The notes beneath the pieces were generated by a model. The model did not search any database, was not told the DNA's origin, and saw only the letters and a list, made by a program, of their open reading frames with translations. This document shows, in pieces, positions 1 to 12,300 of a DNA stretch of 64,000 bases; position 1 is the first letter of the stretch; each line of letters begins with the position of its first letter. Source of the stretch: Nautilus pompilius (Eukaryota; Mollusca; Cephalopoda; Nautilida; Nautilidae); contig JACATO010000684.1 of NCBI GenBank assembly GCA_018389105.1, forward strand, positions 372,001 to 436,000, given 5' to 3'. A program made the position numbers and the translations under genes.

Positions 1-668
1 ATAACGGGTTCAAGAAATAAGCTGAACCCACTGGAGACTGCAGTATGGGAAGCACTTATTTTAGCTGTACAGAACTTTCTTGGCAAATATAGAGCTGAGC
101 AAAATGCTGAGTATGTGGAAAACACGCTAATGGCATATCAGCGGATGGGGGCCAAGATGTCTCTAAAGATGCACTTTCTGCATTCGCATCTTGATTTTTT
201 TCCAACCAATCTAGGGGATGTCAGTGATGAACATGGTAAAAGGGTCCACCAAGACATAAAGGTGATGGAAAATTCATTCCCAACATGATGGGTGATTACT
301 GTTGGTTCCTCCAAAGGGAGACTGATACCTCACGTAAGTGCAAGAACAAGTATCTGAAGTATTTTTGAACATTTGGAATATACCACCTACTATGTAAGTT
401 AAATGCATTCCATATCTTTCATACTGCTTTTATCAGTCTTTCTCATGCATCTGCTATCTGATCATGGTAAATATGTTTCGCATTAAACATTTGAATATCA
501 AATATTGTTCAAGTTTTATATAGTTCATATAACAAGTTATAATATAGCATTAGTGTGAAATTTCTCCTTATGCATATCTCAAAAATCTGATGTCCTAGCC
601 AAATTCTATCTTCAGATTTGAAATCGGCACCCAAAATTTAGCTAAGATCACCCACATTTTGCTCAGTG
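1..668 (+). mobile_element. 3' part of a zinc-finger-family DNA transposon (same family as 61-63 kb)
   Basis: Frame 1 is open from base 1 to a TGA at 286-288. It encodes the C-terminal part of the same protein family as the 61-63 kb element: NFLGK near base 98, KMSLKMHFLHSHLDFF near 158-202, and SDEHGKRVHQD. The frame then shifts. The last block, NMMGDYCW followed by a basic tail, reads in another frame and ends with a stop near 366, so some residues have been lost at the junction. Noncoding sequence at about 615-668 resembles the subterminal region of the second copy (TTTGAAATC..GCA, then a CAGTG-like end), but no clean terminal repeat is visible, so this right boundary is soft. The 5' part lies outside the window. 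Confidence 0.75.
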
Positions 669-1379
669 GCAGACAGAGTTCCATTTTGTTGTCTAGTGTA
701 ATCAAACATTTTTTCTTCCCCATTGAAATGTTTATAAAAGTATGACATTTAAAAAACATTGTTGCAGCAGTAGGTATTTATAAATTTACCTTATTGTTTA
801 TATTTGCAATAATTACTGCTACTGATTTTTTTAAAATATAAAAGTAACTATGTGAGTCTAGTACAAATAAATGTATTAATCAGCATGGCTCAGCTTTTAT
901 ATGCTGTCTTCTCAAATTCTGCAAACACTAATTGATGCAATAAAATCTTCCCATTAAATGTAAAAAAAATTTTTTGCTTTTATAGTATATTGCTAAAAAC
1001 TTGCCTAGAATCAAATGAATATCAACAATCTTAATAATAGTTCATTTTACTTGGGTTCCCTCCATACTATGCACCCTGAGTAATCAAATTTTCTCCGTAT
1101 GTCAAGATTTGAAGTATATGGATATATGCCCGACCATATTTTCATACAAACATTAATATGCTGAATGCTGACAGTTTGATATCTAAGTAATGCTCCATTG
1201 CCAAATTGGTCATCTTTTAATGCTGATAGATACAAAACAGCACAATGGTAATAGTGACAACATCTGAGCCACAGAACTTGCCAAAGATACTGGTGTGCTG
1301 GGGACTCTGTGACAGGCAACCTTAGCATATGTCAGAACATCATTTCTAGGGCCTAAACTCAGCATCCAACATTTGGTAG

Positions 1380-2140
1380 TGCTGCTAACAATGCATCGCC
1401 ATGATCACTTTTTTATCTCACAAATGAGTTGTTGTTTCCAGACAGAGACTTAGCAGAAATTTCACTTTCAAAATACAATAGACATCAATGTCAACACAAA
1501 CTGCATGGTATCAGCTTCAGACTAATGAAATGCAATCAAGAAAAGACTGCATGTGTATACCACTAAACATGGGAAAGACTATGTAGGGTGGACTATAACA
1601 GATTGGACTTCTGTACTTTTCATAGATGAATGCAGATTTTGTTTGGACTTTGTATGTCAACATGCCAGAGTGTGGAGAAAGCCAGAGGAGAGATTTCAAG
1701 ATGGCAATGTTGCTGAATATAACTGCTATGAAGTGGTGGGTGGGGAGGGATTAGCTGTTAGCTAGAATGGCAAGACTGACCTCCATATTTTCCAGAATGG
1801 CACTATGACACATTTAAGGTACAAGGATAAGATCCTTAATGTATACATAAGCCTATCTGCTAGGATTACTGGAAGTAACTTCATTCTTATGGATGATAAT
1901 GTCAATCCATATGTATGGATAGTTGGTCAGTACATGGAACAGGAGATAATCTTCTGGAATGGCAAGATCATTCTTCAGACTTTAATCCAATCAAAGATTT
2001 AAAACATACTTCAGCTCCCATATAGGAATATGATACTGGTGCCAAGCTGTCATTCATGCCAGAGGGCTCTTATGTAAGATACAATGAATTCATGTACAAA
2101 AATTTGCCACTTTAGAGCAAAATGCCAGACTAAAAATCTA
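1380..2140 (+). mobile_element. Tc1-like transposase relic
   Basis: Broken reading frames on the plus strand follow the Tc1 transposase order. First comes a W-T/S-VLFIDECRF block near 1605-1635, matching the first catalytic D of W..VLFSDESRF. Then come RVWRKPEERF near 1670-1690, a GISWNGKTDL-like stretch near 1750-1780, and FILMDDNVNPY near 1883-1915, matching the F.QQDNA.PH second D. Last is a decayed DWP..S.D.NPI block near 1960-2000. Several stops and frameshifts are present. No terminal repeats were found, so the ends are approximate. Dead copy. Confidence 0.65.
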
Positions 2141-3073
2141 TTTCTATGGGGTGCTTCTTTTTACCCATTATAACATTATTTCAAGATATCTTTGACATTT
2201 ACCAACATTAATGTGTCCTTGTATAGTTTCAAATTTCAGCTTCGCTTTTCTTATGGTACCCAACAACATTATGACATCAATGTTGTAGATCCTCAGGAAT
2301 TTTTTGAGTAATATAATGATAATCATTCGTTTAGAAAAACCAAAAAAAAAACAAAAAAACACAAAGATACATAATAAACGATGCTACCTGCATCTAAAAT
2401 GGCAGCTGCAACAAAATCAGGTTTGCTTAGAAGCAACATCAAAACAACCATAAAACCACCACCAAGAAGTAGCAAATAAAAAAAAAAAAAGCCTTGAATA
2501 TGCTCAAACATAACATCACGACACCAACAGTTTGCATGTTTTGCTTTTCATCTTCTCAGCAATCACAAACTATTCAGAGCCATCCTTTCATGATTTTAAA
2601 AGTTCATTTTAAAATGTTAAAATAACCTGGTGCTTTAAAAAGTATGTGGTATCAAGTCAAATCAATGCTAACAGTCAATGGAGGATTAAATATTTTAAAA
2701 CATTTAAATCTCAACTTTCCAGAAATAGATAATCATGAAGGGACAAGATCTCCCAAACAGGAAAATGATCAGTGCAGCAAGCAAAAGAAAAAAAAGATAA
2801 TGGTCTATGGACAGACAGACAATAACAGGCACTAACAGGAACACAGTGCTATGTAATACGTATGGAAGATGCCGATTTCACTACTCTGGATGAATATTTT
2901 ATGAATTAACTTATTACAAAAATTTTAAGTGAAATTAATCACTCAAATTAACAGATTGTTTTCAATGATTATAAAATATATCTAACATTTCTGTAAAATT
3001 ATTTTATTAAGATATGATATGTAAATTTCTGCCACAGATAACATTACAATTCTTCTGTTTTTAACCAGTTGAA

Positions 3074-4212
3074 TACGAGGTCTGTTGAAAAAGTAGCCGA
3101 GTATTTTTTCCTGTGAGAAGTAATGACGTTGGGGAGGCAAAAGTGTGCATAGTGGAGCCGCATGCCTTTGTGTGCATGCGTGGTTTTTGGCAGGCTTGCT
3201 GGATGTGTCAGTCGCTGTCAGGCAGGCAGCGTGTGAGGTGCTGTACTACTTACTCGTCGCTTTTTCATTTCGCCCATGATGATGGAACGTGTGGAGCAAC
3301 GAACTTGCAGCAAGTTTTGCCAAAAGCTTGGAGATACCCAAGCGGAAACAATTCGCAAAATTCAACGGGCTTTTGGTGACAATGCCATGGGTATCTCCAT
3401 GAAGATGGAGGATCATTGTTTGACGGTGCGGGAAATTGGTGACAAGGTTTGGATCAGTAAAGATTCTGCACATGCAATCTGAAAGGATGATTTGGGCTTG
3501 TGCAGAGTGGCAGCGAAATTTGTGCCCAAGCTGCTTTCTCAGGAACAACAACAACTTCGTCTTGAGGTTGCGCAGGACCGGCTGGATACTGCCAACAGGG
3601 ATCCTGAGTTCCAGAATACTGTGATAACTGGAGATGAGATGTGGGTGTATGGGTACGACCCAGAAACCAAAGCTCAGTCATCACAGTGGAAGCACCCAAC
3701 GTCGCCAAGGCCCAAAATAGCACGTCAGGTCCAGAGCAAAATCAAGGTGATGCTGACTGTTTTCTTCGACTACCGAGGCGTTGCGCATCACGAATATGCA
3801 CCAGAAGGACAAACAGTTACGAAGGAGTACTATCAGGAAGTCCTCCGACATCTTCGTGATGCAGTTTGGTGCAAGAGACCGGATCTGTGGGCCTCGCAAA
3901 ACTGGAAGCTGCATCATGACAATGCCCCGGCACATTTGTCGCAGTTGATCCAAGGTTTCTTGGCCAAGAAAAGCATTTCAGTCATTTGCCAGGCTCCCTA
4001 CTCTCCAGACACGGCTCCTTCTGACTTCTGGTTGTCGCCAAAAATGAAGAAGCCACTGAAAGGCTCCCGCTTTGAGAGCCGAGAGGACATCATGCGAATG
4101 CGACGGCGGAGCTGAAAGCCATTCCGGAAGAAGCATTCCAGACGTGCTTTGAACATTGGAAGGATCGCTGGGCTAAATGTGTGGAGGCACAAGGGGCCTA
4201 CTTTGAATGTTG
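3074..4212 (+). mobile_element. mariner element, nearly full-length transposase, 3' end lost
   Basis: It begins with a terminal repeat TACGAGGTCTGTTGAAAAAG at 3074, shared with the 49.8 kb copy. The transposase reads in one frame from an ATG cluster near 3276. The N-terminal helix-turn-helix begins VEQRTCSKFCQKLGD. A single TGA at 3480-3482 interrupts it, and it then continues to about 4113. The mariner catalytic blocks are present: VITGDEMWVYGYDPETK, HHDNAPAH and YSPDTAPSDFWL (DD34D pattern). A frameshift near 4095-4105 separates the C-terminal block (EEAFQTCFEHW). An N-terminal segment present in the sister copy is missing here between about 3388 and 3402. No 3' terminal repeat follows. Not intact, but among the least decayed transposases in the window. 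Confidence 0.9.
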
Positions 4213-5230
4213 TTGGCAAGATATTTATAATAAAAAGTGTGAACAGATGCTCACCACAGTCATTGAATAAACAGATAACAAAAGATTATGAAAATGTTCA
4301 GCAATAAGGGAGAGACCAAAGAATCTTAATTCTCAATTACACACATTTTTTTGTTTTATAAATAAATGCAAAAATCCATTAAAACATTTCATGGACATTA
4401 AGATTTAAAATGAAAAATGCAAAAAAAAATTGTGTGCATATTTATCATGAACCACATCAGGCATTCAACTGGTAAAATAATGATTTGGTGGAAAGAAAAC
4501 AAAAGTAGATGACTAATTTTTTTTTTTAAGATAAAAAAATATATATCCACTCAAAATGCTTGTTTAGATAATAACCAGGATTTTCATCCTTTTATTAGAG
4601 GATTTAATAAGTTTTATTAAAAGTTCAATATGCAGAAATAACTTCTTAGACCAGTTATTTGTTATAAAGTGTACACTTGAGATGAATTTCAACAACAAAA
4701 TAAAACTTTTTTCATTGTACATTCTGATAAAATAACTTCTTTATAGTAAAAGGAAAGAATAAAATAGTTCACCTTCCACCTTCCTTTAAAATGAATTAGA
4801 TTATTTATGTAACAGAAACAGAGGAAAAAAAACAAATATTTTGCTTGGAAGCCCAATTGCATCTCTGTGTAAACAAAGTTTTGTTTTATATTCTGACTTA
4901 TGATATTAAATATAATTTAAATTTCCTTTTTTACTTTTAGCTCCTCTCACTTAGCAAATAGCAACATAAGACTTGTTAGATAGACATTAGATGTTTGTAG
5001 CAAATATTGATAGAAAATATCTACTTATTAATACCACTTGAAATGCCTGCAGTATGAGTGATTCTGATAACAATGCATCTTTTGATAAAGTTTAAATAGA
5101 TGCAATAATAAATTAGTAAATTTGCCAAAGCTATACTACAATGCCAATTTGTCAGGACAAAGGTATAAATGTTGCATAAAAGTTAATAAAACTAAAAATA
5201 ATTTTTTTTGGTTTTTCTCTACATTAACTG

Positions 5231-5346
5231 TTTTGCTGCTGCAGGCCGGTATTGTAGCCCAATTGTAAGCTGTGGCAGGCCACATGTTGTGTCCACGATA
5301 GCATCATTGAAAACTGAAGTAGGCCCAGTATTGTGGCCTGCTGAAA
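5231..5346. repeat. Small GC-richer imperfect inverted repeat
   Basis: In otherwise AT-rich intron, GCAGGCCGGTATTGTAGCCC near 5240 faces GGCCCAGTATTGTGGCCTGC near 5322. These give arms that are partly inverted and about 60 bp apart. It may be a fragment of a small non-autonomous element. No target-site duplication is apparent. The open frames crossing it have no recognisable product. Confidence 0.3.
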
Positions 5347-7338
5347 ACCACTTTGATTCGTTAATTGAAATTTTCATTACAAAGCTTAACTTGATCCATA
5401 CCAAAATTTAATAAAAGTGTTTTCGATTAGCAGCAAGAAAAGTCAAGAGGCATTTTTCATAGTAAGATGAGCAATGAGTTCAGCACCTGGGAAGCAATAA
5501 GCGCAATGTGAAATAATAAGCAAGATATCAGTGATATGGAGTTAAGATTTGCATAAATATACGTGTTTTCCTAAATTTTGTCGAATGCTCCTTCAACATT
5601 TGTTATTTTTTTTTTTGCTTATGTTTCTACAAATTTTCAACTTCAGTGATGCTAGGACAGCTAAATGACTGGACAGTCCCCGTCTTTGGGCAGTCAAATA
5701 ATTTCCTAAATGAAAAATAGTCTCTTGAGAAGTAGAACAAAGTCTTCCATTATCGTCTCTCTCATTCTGGTTGCAAAAATCTTCTACGCTGCTGCGTTCT
5801 CCAGACTCTTAGTCTTGGTTCAGTGTGCAATATTTTTTGCACAAAAAGATGACACTGCACATGGCCAGAAAAATTAAAATCAATCAATCAAAGGAGATGA
5901 TCACCGGAAAATTTCCTCCATCAGAGTGAGCCTTTCCTCGTTAATACTTAGAACATGTTTCAACATAACACAAAATGGGCCCTTGTGGTAAATTTTCAAG
6001 ATGCTAACAATTCGACTTGTCCAGTTATACTGTATCAGGTATATTTTTAATCTAGTCATCCAGTTCTTCAGACCATCTTTACTATTGTTTTTTTTTTTTT
6101 TTTTTACATCAGAATTATATATTGTAGAACCACTGTGTAATTATCAAAATATCAGCTTTTTTTCATGAATATTCCGAGTTATCACAAAATATTGTTAAAA
6201 GTTAAATCAGAGCAAGCACAATCCCAGTGAGTAAATACCAATAGTGTGCACATAGTAATTATTAAAGCATACCAGTGAAACATTGAGAGCAAGTACAAAA
6301 TGCCTGTTTGTCAGATTAGTCAGTTTAAAAGTACGAGTACGAAGCAGAAAATACTGAAATCGTTAATACTTACATTATAATTGGAAATAGTGCCATTTTC
6401 ACAAGGATAAGTAAAATTCAACTGTTTGAAATAAAAACTCAAGCATTTTAAGACATCGATATTAAAAAATTCATAATCACTAAAATAAACATTGACATTA
6501 CTTATATACCTACACTGAAAAATACAATAGTTCTCTGTTCTTACCAATGCAGTACATATTTTGTTTCCCTTAAAGGGAAGAAAGGTACAGTATTGGCAAG
6601 TTTAAATGACAGCTTGGCTTGATAATCACAAGTATAATAAATATAACTTCATAATGATATTAATGTAATTTGTAAAACAGCCAGTGGTTTCATCCTTAAT
6701 TTTCACTAATACAACATCGTGCACTTTTAATATTTTACAAAGATGATCACAAACTTTATCTTTTACTTTAAAGACTGTATATAAAACTTACTAAAATTTC
6801 AGAGCTCAATTATTGTGTCAAGGAGTATCTCTGAACATTAAGAAACTCTGGAATTTCTGTCTTCCGATTTTAGAGAACTTGACAACTTTATCATAAAACT
6901 TGTGCTTTAAAACTGTGTTAATTTATATTATCAAAGATATTTCATTGTAAAATTTCAGTATTTCGGTAAGCATTTAAAAAAGGTGAGAGATGATCTTGGT
7001 ACTAAAAACTCTGATTGTAAAAATCCTTATCGGGCAACTTTTCAAACATTTTAAAAGAATTTTTCTGCCAATCCACTGATCATGAATAAAGTGACTTTGA
7101 TATTTGATGTCTAATTTTCTCTTTTGCACAGAGTTCAGCTATGAAAAAATGTTGCATTCTGACCAAAATCAATCTCTTTCTAGAGAGGATTTTTCATAAT
7201 CAACTACTTTGTTTATAATTTCAAACAGGAATTGGAATAAACTACAATTCAAACAGTTTCTTGAATAGTCAGATTCACCAATTCACAAACTTAGCTTTAA
7301 GATTTTCAACGTCCAAATGTGGCCTACGTATTATCATT

Positions 7339-7380
7339 TTATATATATATATATATCTAATATATATATAAATATATACA
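7339..7380. repeat. (TA)n-rich microsatellite
   Basis: Alternating TA with small interruptions, seen directly. Similar short TA runs occur at 24507-24525, 37733-37748 and 57192-57211. Confidence 0.9.
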
Positions 7381-7656
7381 TTTTTCCTTTAAATAAAATT
7401 CCATCCACTACAAAAAAATTCATTTCATTTGTGTTTTTCACTGGGCAATCCATGAGCATCAGTGCCCACACAGAACTAGAACTAGTATATAATCATTTTT
7501 TGTTTTACTGTAGTGTTTTCCAAAAATAATTAGGAAGTTACTGAAAAAAAAAAAAAAACAACAACAAACAAACAATCTTTAAATATCCTTAAAAACATCA
7601 ACATTCTGAGTTGTGCTCCACTTTGTTAAAAAAAAGGATTATATTTACATTGTATA

Positions 7657-8372
7657 TACAGGGTACTCCAAAATAGTGTATACTTACTTTCATATGCTAT
7701 CATACAAACAAGTTTTGTCTCTCAAGAACACATTTCATTCAAAAGCTCACAGATGGCAGGACTGTGCAACACAACAGTATAGACCTGATTTCACGTGTTT
7801 TCAGTGAGGTAAAGATGAGCACGAAGTTGCCCTTTGTGCTGATCAAACTAATAAAAGAGTACTACTAGAAATTTGAGAATGTTGCAGAGGTAGATCAATC
7901 TCTTTATAAGCTGCACTGTGCCTGGCATGCAACGAAAAAGTTTTTTTTTTTTTTTTACAAACATATGGCACTCCCCAACATTTTCATTGAAATGCACAGG
8001 CATTTTTGGATGAACGTTTTATTGTGGGGTGGATGAGACGATGCACATCACATGAATACCCAACACACCCACCAGATTTCACTAGTCCAGTTATTTTCCA
8101 GTGGGGTATGTGTTAGAGACAATGTATACATGAAAACCAACTACCATCCATGAACTCCAGCAAGCAATTGTTGATGTTTCAACAGCTATTCCTGTGAAAA
8201 CATGCCACTGAAACGTCTGTGAGGCTGCTATAGCAGAAGTTATCAATATCTATTATAGTATATCCTGTTTGAGGTATCTGATGTATAAAGCAAAAACTCC
8301 ATCTAGCCATATGTCCATGTTTACTAGGCTACAGAAAAGTGTATGTATACATATTTTTGGAACACCCTGTAT
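7657..8372 (+). mobile_element. Short mariner-like relic with terminal repeats (copy A)
   Basis: The left end reads TACAGGGTACTCCAAAATAG and the right end, reverse-complemented, reads TACAGGGTGTTCCAAAAATA. These are inverted repeats of about 27 bp. The interior on the plus strand holds decayed transposase words, for example TPHPPDF.. (catalytic SPD-like region) followed by WG.C..D.VY and a C-terminal CHAT-like end, all with stops and shifts. About 715 bp long, so internally deleted. A T-run at about 7940-7958 lies inside. A second copy of the same family, in opposite orientation, is at 19.0-19.7 kb. Confidence 0.75.
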
Positions 8373-9168
8373 ATTTCCCCCTCATACTGTATGAACAAAA
8401 CTAATAAATGATATTTCTGTAATATTTTAAGTTTAATGATTTCATTAATATTGACAGCAGAATTATGATCAGTTTGTCCACAAACACAATAGCGAATAAA
8501 TTTACATGTAAATAAAATAATTAGCAATTAAAAAAAAAAATGTAGTCCTGCTGCTTCTGAATTAATCACTGAACAAGATGGACAATGATTTCCAAACTTT
8601 GTAATATACTGAGACCTTTGCTAAAATTTCAACAGTTTTACGACAAACATTAACGAGTAGCCCTGACCATTTCACTCTTTACCTAGCTAATATCAACCAT
8701 CTTTCTTCATGGGTTATCTCAAGAAAGCTTCATTTTCTTTTTTTATTTGGAAACAACATCATAAATGAAATTTATTGTTGTTGTTTACTGTCTTGGTTAA
8801 AATCAAAAAAATAATTTAATTTAGCAACTCAAAATAAAAACAAAATCATTTACCTGAAGCTATTTTTTTCCTAGTTATCTTCAAGAGACCATTCAGATGA
8901 TTGCAAAAATATACTATCTATAAAATGCCCTGCCCCTTGCATTCGGTCAAACATTATATTAACTGTTCATACATTTCTGGGACGGAGGCAATAATAAATT
9001 ATAAAATATTTCTAATAAATAAAAAATTGCCGAGTTCAAAGCTAGAAATATTTTAAACTCATATTTCATGGTTTTAAAACAAAATGTTATTGGCCTTTTA
9101 ACTCTTTGTCTTGCATACACACATAAAAAAAGAACACATGATATAATGACAAACTTTTTTATACCAAC

Positions 9169-9311
9169 CTTTTTAGCAACATAATTCCATTCTATGCTGA
9201 CACTGGTGCCCCTATTTACGTTGACATAGCATTTCATTGTTATCTTTTCACCAACCATGTACTTTTTCCTTTCAGTTTTTATGGCAGGTATAAGAGCGGA
9301 CGGTTCATCTT
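9169..9311 (-). CDS. FLT1: FLT1 exon 5 (first half of Ig domain 3)
   Basis: 143 bp between TTTTTCCAG and a weak donor AAAAAG/GTTGGT. It encodes KDEPSALIPAI.., MVGEKITMKCYVNV and SIEWNY. This matches the start of Ig3 in VEGF receptors (S.GEKLVLNCTA ... FNWEYP in KDR), including the first cysteine and the core tryptophan. Phase 1 in, phase 0 out. The other half of Ig3, with the second cysteine, should be on the next exon, which I did not find. Confidence 0.8.
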
Positions 9312-12300
9312 CTGGAAAAAGAATTAATAGGATGATAATGTACAAAATATCAGGAAATGAAAGAAAACTGCTGAAACATTGTCTCTTTTAATATAAGCCT
9401 AATTTATCCACATTGTTATTCGTTAATTCTCAAACTTTTCATGGGCGAATGCGCAACATAAGTCATGCAAATTTTCTCCATGAATAGTGGCAATAGTGTT
9501 GTTCACAGAGAAAGGAAATCTATTCAGCCAAAAGCATACATAGAAATCAAAAAAAATTTTGACAAAAAAATTCATTAAATAGTTTCTGTTGCTACTACTA
9601 CAAATATTCGCAGTCAATATTTTAAGAGTGACATTTTAAACAAAAAAAAAAATAGTTTTGTTGAAAAATAAATTTTATAAGCAACAAGTTCGAGAAGTTA
9701 CAAATAAGGGTAGCATATTATCTCCAAACCTTTTCTCTTAAGCACAACTGATTTTAAAATCTGAATGGGATTTTAAAAATTTGCTAATTTTCTCATTTAA
9801 TAAAATAAGAAAAAATTAAAAGCAAAACAGACATTTTATAATCATATAATTCTGAATATCAATCTATCATTTTTTTTAACACAAATAGACTAATTTTACC
9901 ATAAATTTTGAAATGTTTTTATTAGGTCCCTACAGATAATGTGTTAATACTGTATGTCAACATAGTTATTTCTCAAGCCTTTGGTTCATCATTCCTTGCT
10001 TTAATACTGACACAATCCCAGAATTATTTTACAATCAGAATTTGCTAGATTTCCATTTGAAAATCTAATTAATTCTAGAAATATTTTTTATCTGTAAAAG
10101 AAATCTTGTGAATACAATGTCCAGGTCATGTATCTTAGAACTCTTAAATATTCTTCAGTTTGTAATTAATTTTGATGTTTTGGGTCAAAATCAATTTCCA
10201 GCTAACAAAACAGTTCTGATAATGTGTTAGACAAGAATGGATTTTCAATATTTGATTGGTTCACAAAATCAAATCAGATCAAATGCTACCATTTTTACCC
10301 ATCATACTGACCAATTATCTAATAACTTTGAAGACAAACATTATTTCTTACCTGCCCCGAGAACAATTAATAATAATATAATTCTTCTTAAATACATTCA
10401 AAGGATGCAAAACGAAAATCACGATAACTCTGGTTGGGTGTGACAATAAAGAGTTTTGCAAGTCAATGCTGGCTGCAGACATTGCTTCCACTGTTGTAGG
10501 ATACTCTATACAAACAAAACTGCAGGAAACAGATTGATGTGCACTGGTTGTAGCCATCTAAATGTGCAGTGCCATGCACCACCAAAATAAACAAAGCTTA
10601 AGCAGGGAAGACCAGAGCATTTCTTTTTGCAGCCTTGCACCCAAAACCACTTTCTTCTTCTTCACATAAAAATGGCAAGATATTCAGCTGAAAAAAGGCA
10701 AATGCAGCAACAGCACTACGATAATTTTCAAGGATGGTTTATGGTAGATAGACACCAGTTAAAATCTTTTTGAACTTTTCTTACAGTATATAGGAATATG
10801 ATTACTGATTTCAGAAATATCCGACAAAAAAAAGCAAAGACATGCACTTAATTTTAGGAAAAGAACATTTTGGTGCACTTAAAAAAAACAAACAAAGGAA
10901 ATAAATTATTTATCATGACTCAAGATCTGTTACTACAAAAACAAATTTAAAAAATTGAAGAAAGCATTTACTTACTACCATTATATCTCACTTTTAAAAG
11001 TCTTTCATCTGTTTTTTCCCCAAGTGAAGCAACACAGTATACATCACCATTATAAAATATTCGAGGAAACTCAAGAATAAAACCTTCTGTTTGATTGTAG
11101 GTTATAAGTTCTTTGTTAAATATGTCAATCATTGATCCATTTTTTTTCATCCTCAAAGTGATATTAGCTTCTGGGTTTGTCAAAATACAAGGAAATATAG
11201 CTCTTCTATTAGCATATATATTCACAAAGGTATGAAATTCGTCAGTCAGCGAAATTAGTTTTTCAGGATCTGAAAAGAAAAAAAATATTAAAATTTTAAT
11301 TCACTGATATTGTATCTAAAAGTGGTGGTGCTACAGAGCACAGACAGTCAAGTTAAGTTTTAAAAATATATACACATCAAGCCTCTGGTTCAATGGCCAC
11401 ATTAGTAAGTCCTCTCTTCATGCAACTTAATTATATGGGATTTTGCTATTATGCAGTCAGGTGAAGATGATGTCATGTGCAAGACATTACTCAGGCAGCT
11501 AATGGAAACAATTGGGGGACAAAATTTCTCCACAAACTGGAGAAGCCAATCACAGAGCCACTCAATGCACATGTTTGGATGGTGAAGTGACAGATGATGA
11601 GCAAATTGTAATGGAAACCAGCCTTCATGCTCACTCAGTCTTGCGTTGTCTGTCATAGCATGTGGAAGCATTTTTTCAAGAATTTTAACGTGGTTGGTCG
11701 AACCTTTAACCTTGACAATTCAGCCACACAGATGATTAAAAAAAAGAATGCCGAGAAGATCGTAGGTTCTGTGAGTGCTTCAATCTCTCTTTTGGCAAAA
11801 AGTGAGAAATCCAGAGTAAGGAACACAGCATTGGAGAAGATGGATAAAATGCTTAAATTCTGGAAAGAAGATCAGAGTCAGTGAAAGATGTGTCTTAGCA
11901 AATCATTGATCCAGAGTAAGGCTCAGCAGATTTATAACCAACTTATAAAAGAACAAAAAACACAAGAGCCATTTAATCAAGTGAGGAGTGGTTCAATAAA
12001 TTTCTATGCCACCAAAAGCTCCATAATATGATCTGTCAGCTAATGCCAAGTTTCCAGACAAGTTACGAACTGGGATCAAAGGTGATTACAACACAAGACA
12101 AATGTTTAACACAGATGAGATTGGATTGTTTTGGAAAGGGATACCCAAAAGAACTTAAAACAGTGAGTGTGGAATCTGGATTCAAAGCAGTTGAGAGACA
12201 GGTGGAAACACTACAAAAGACACAAAGACAAAGCCATTCTGTACATACCATTCCATGAACCCACATGCACTCAGTAAACTCAGTAAGAACATGTTATCTA

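Larger units (their letters stand above)
1..9168 (-). other. FLT1 intron 5 (partial) or beyond
   Basis: Sequence downstream of the last FLT1 exon that I can place. It is AT-rich and contains the relics listed separately: zinc-finger-family fragment, Tc1-like, mariner, short mariner relic. I looked on the minus strand for the next exon, which should carry the G-x-Y-x-C second cysteine block of Ig domain 3. I found no candidate with a proper acceptor and donor. Stretches 2150-3070, 4215-7330 and 8375-9160 show nothing else I can support apart from the small inverted repeat near 5.2 kb. Confidence 0.6.

Noticed and set aside
658-673. CTCAGTGGCA as the terminal repeat of the left-edge transposon
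   Set aside because: Only loosely similar to CCAGTG with an interruption. Used as a soft boundary, not as a called repeat.
6320-6547. Minus-strand open frame with NFTYPCENGT, perhaps an Ig-domain exon of FLT1
   Set aside because: No acceptor/donor pair gives the G-x-Y-x-C block expected for the second half of Ig3. Looks like chance in AT-rich sequence.
1-9168. Search for FLT1 exon 6
   Set aside because: Scanned the minus strand by eye for G....Y.C contexts. The few candidates lacked splice sites or an open frame.
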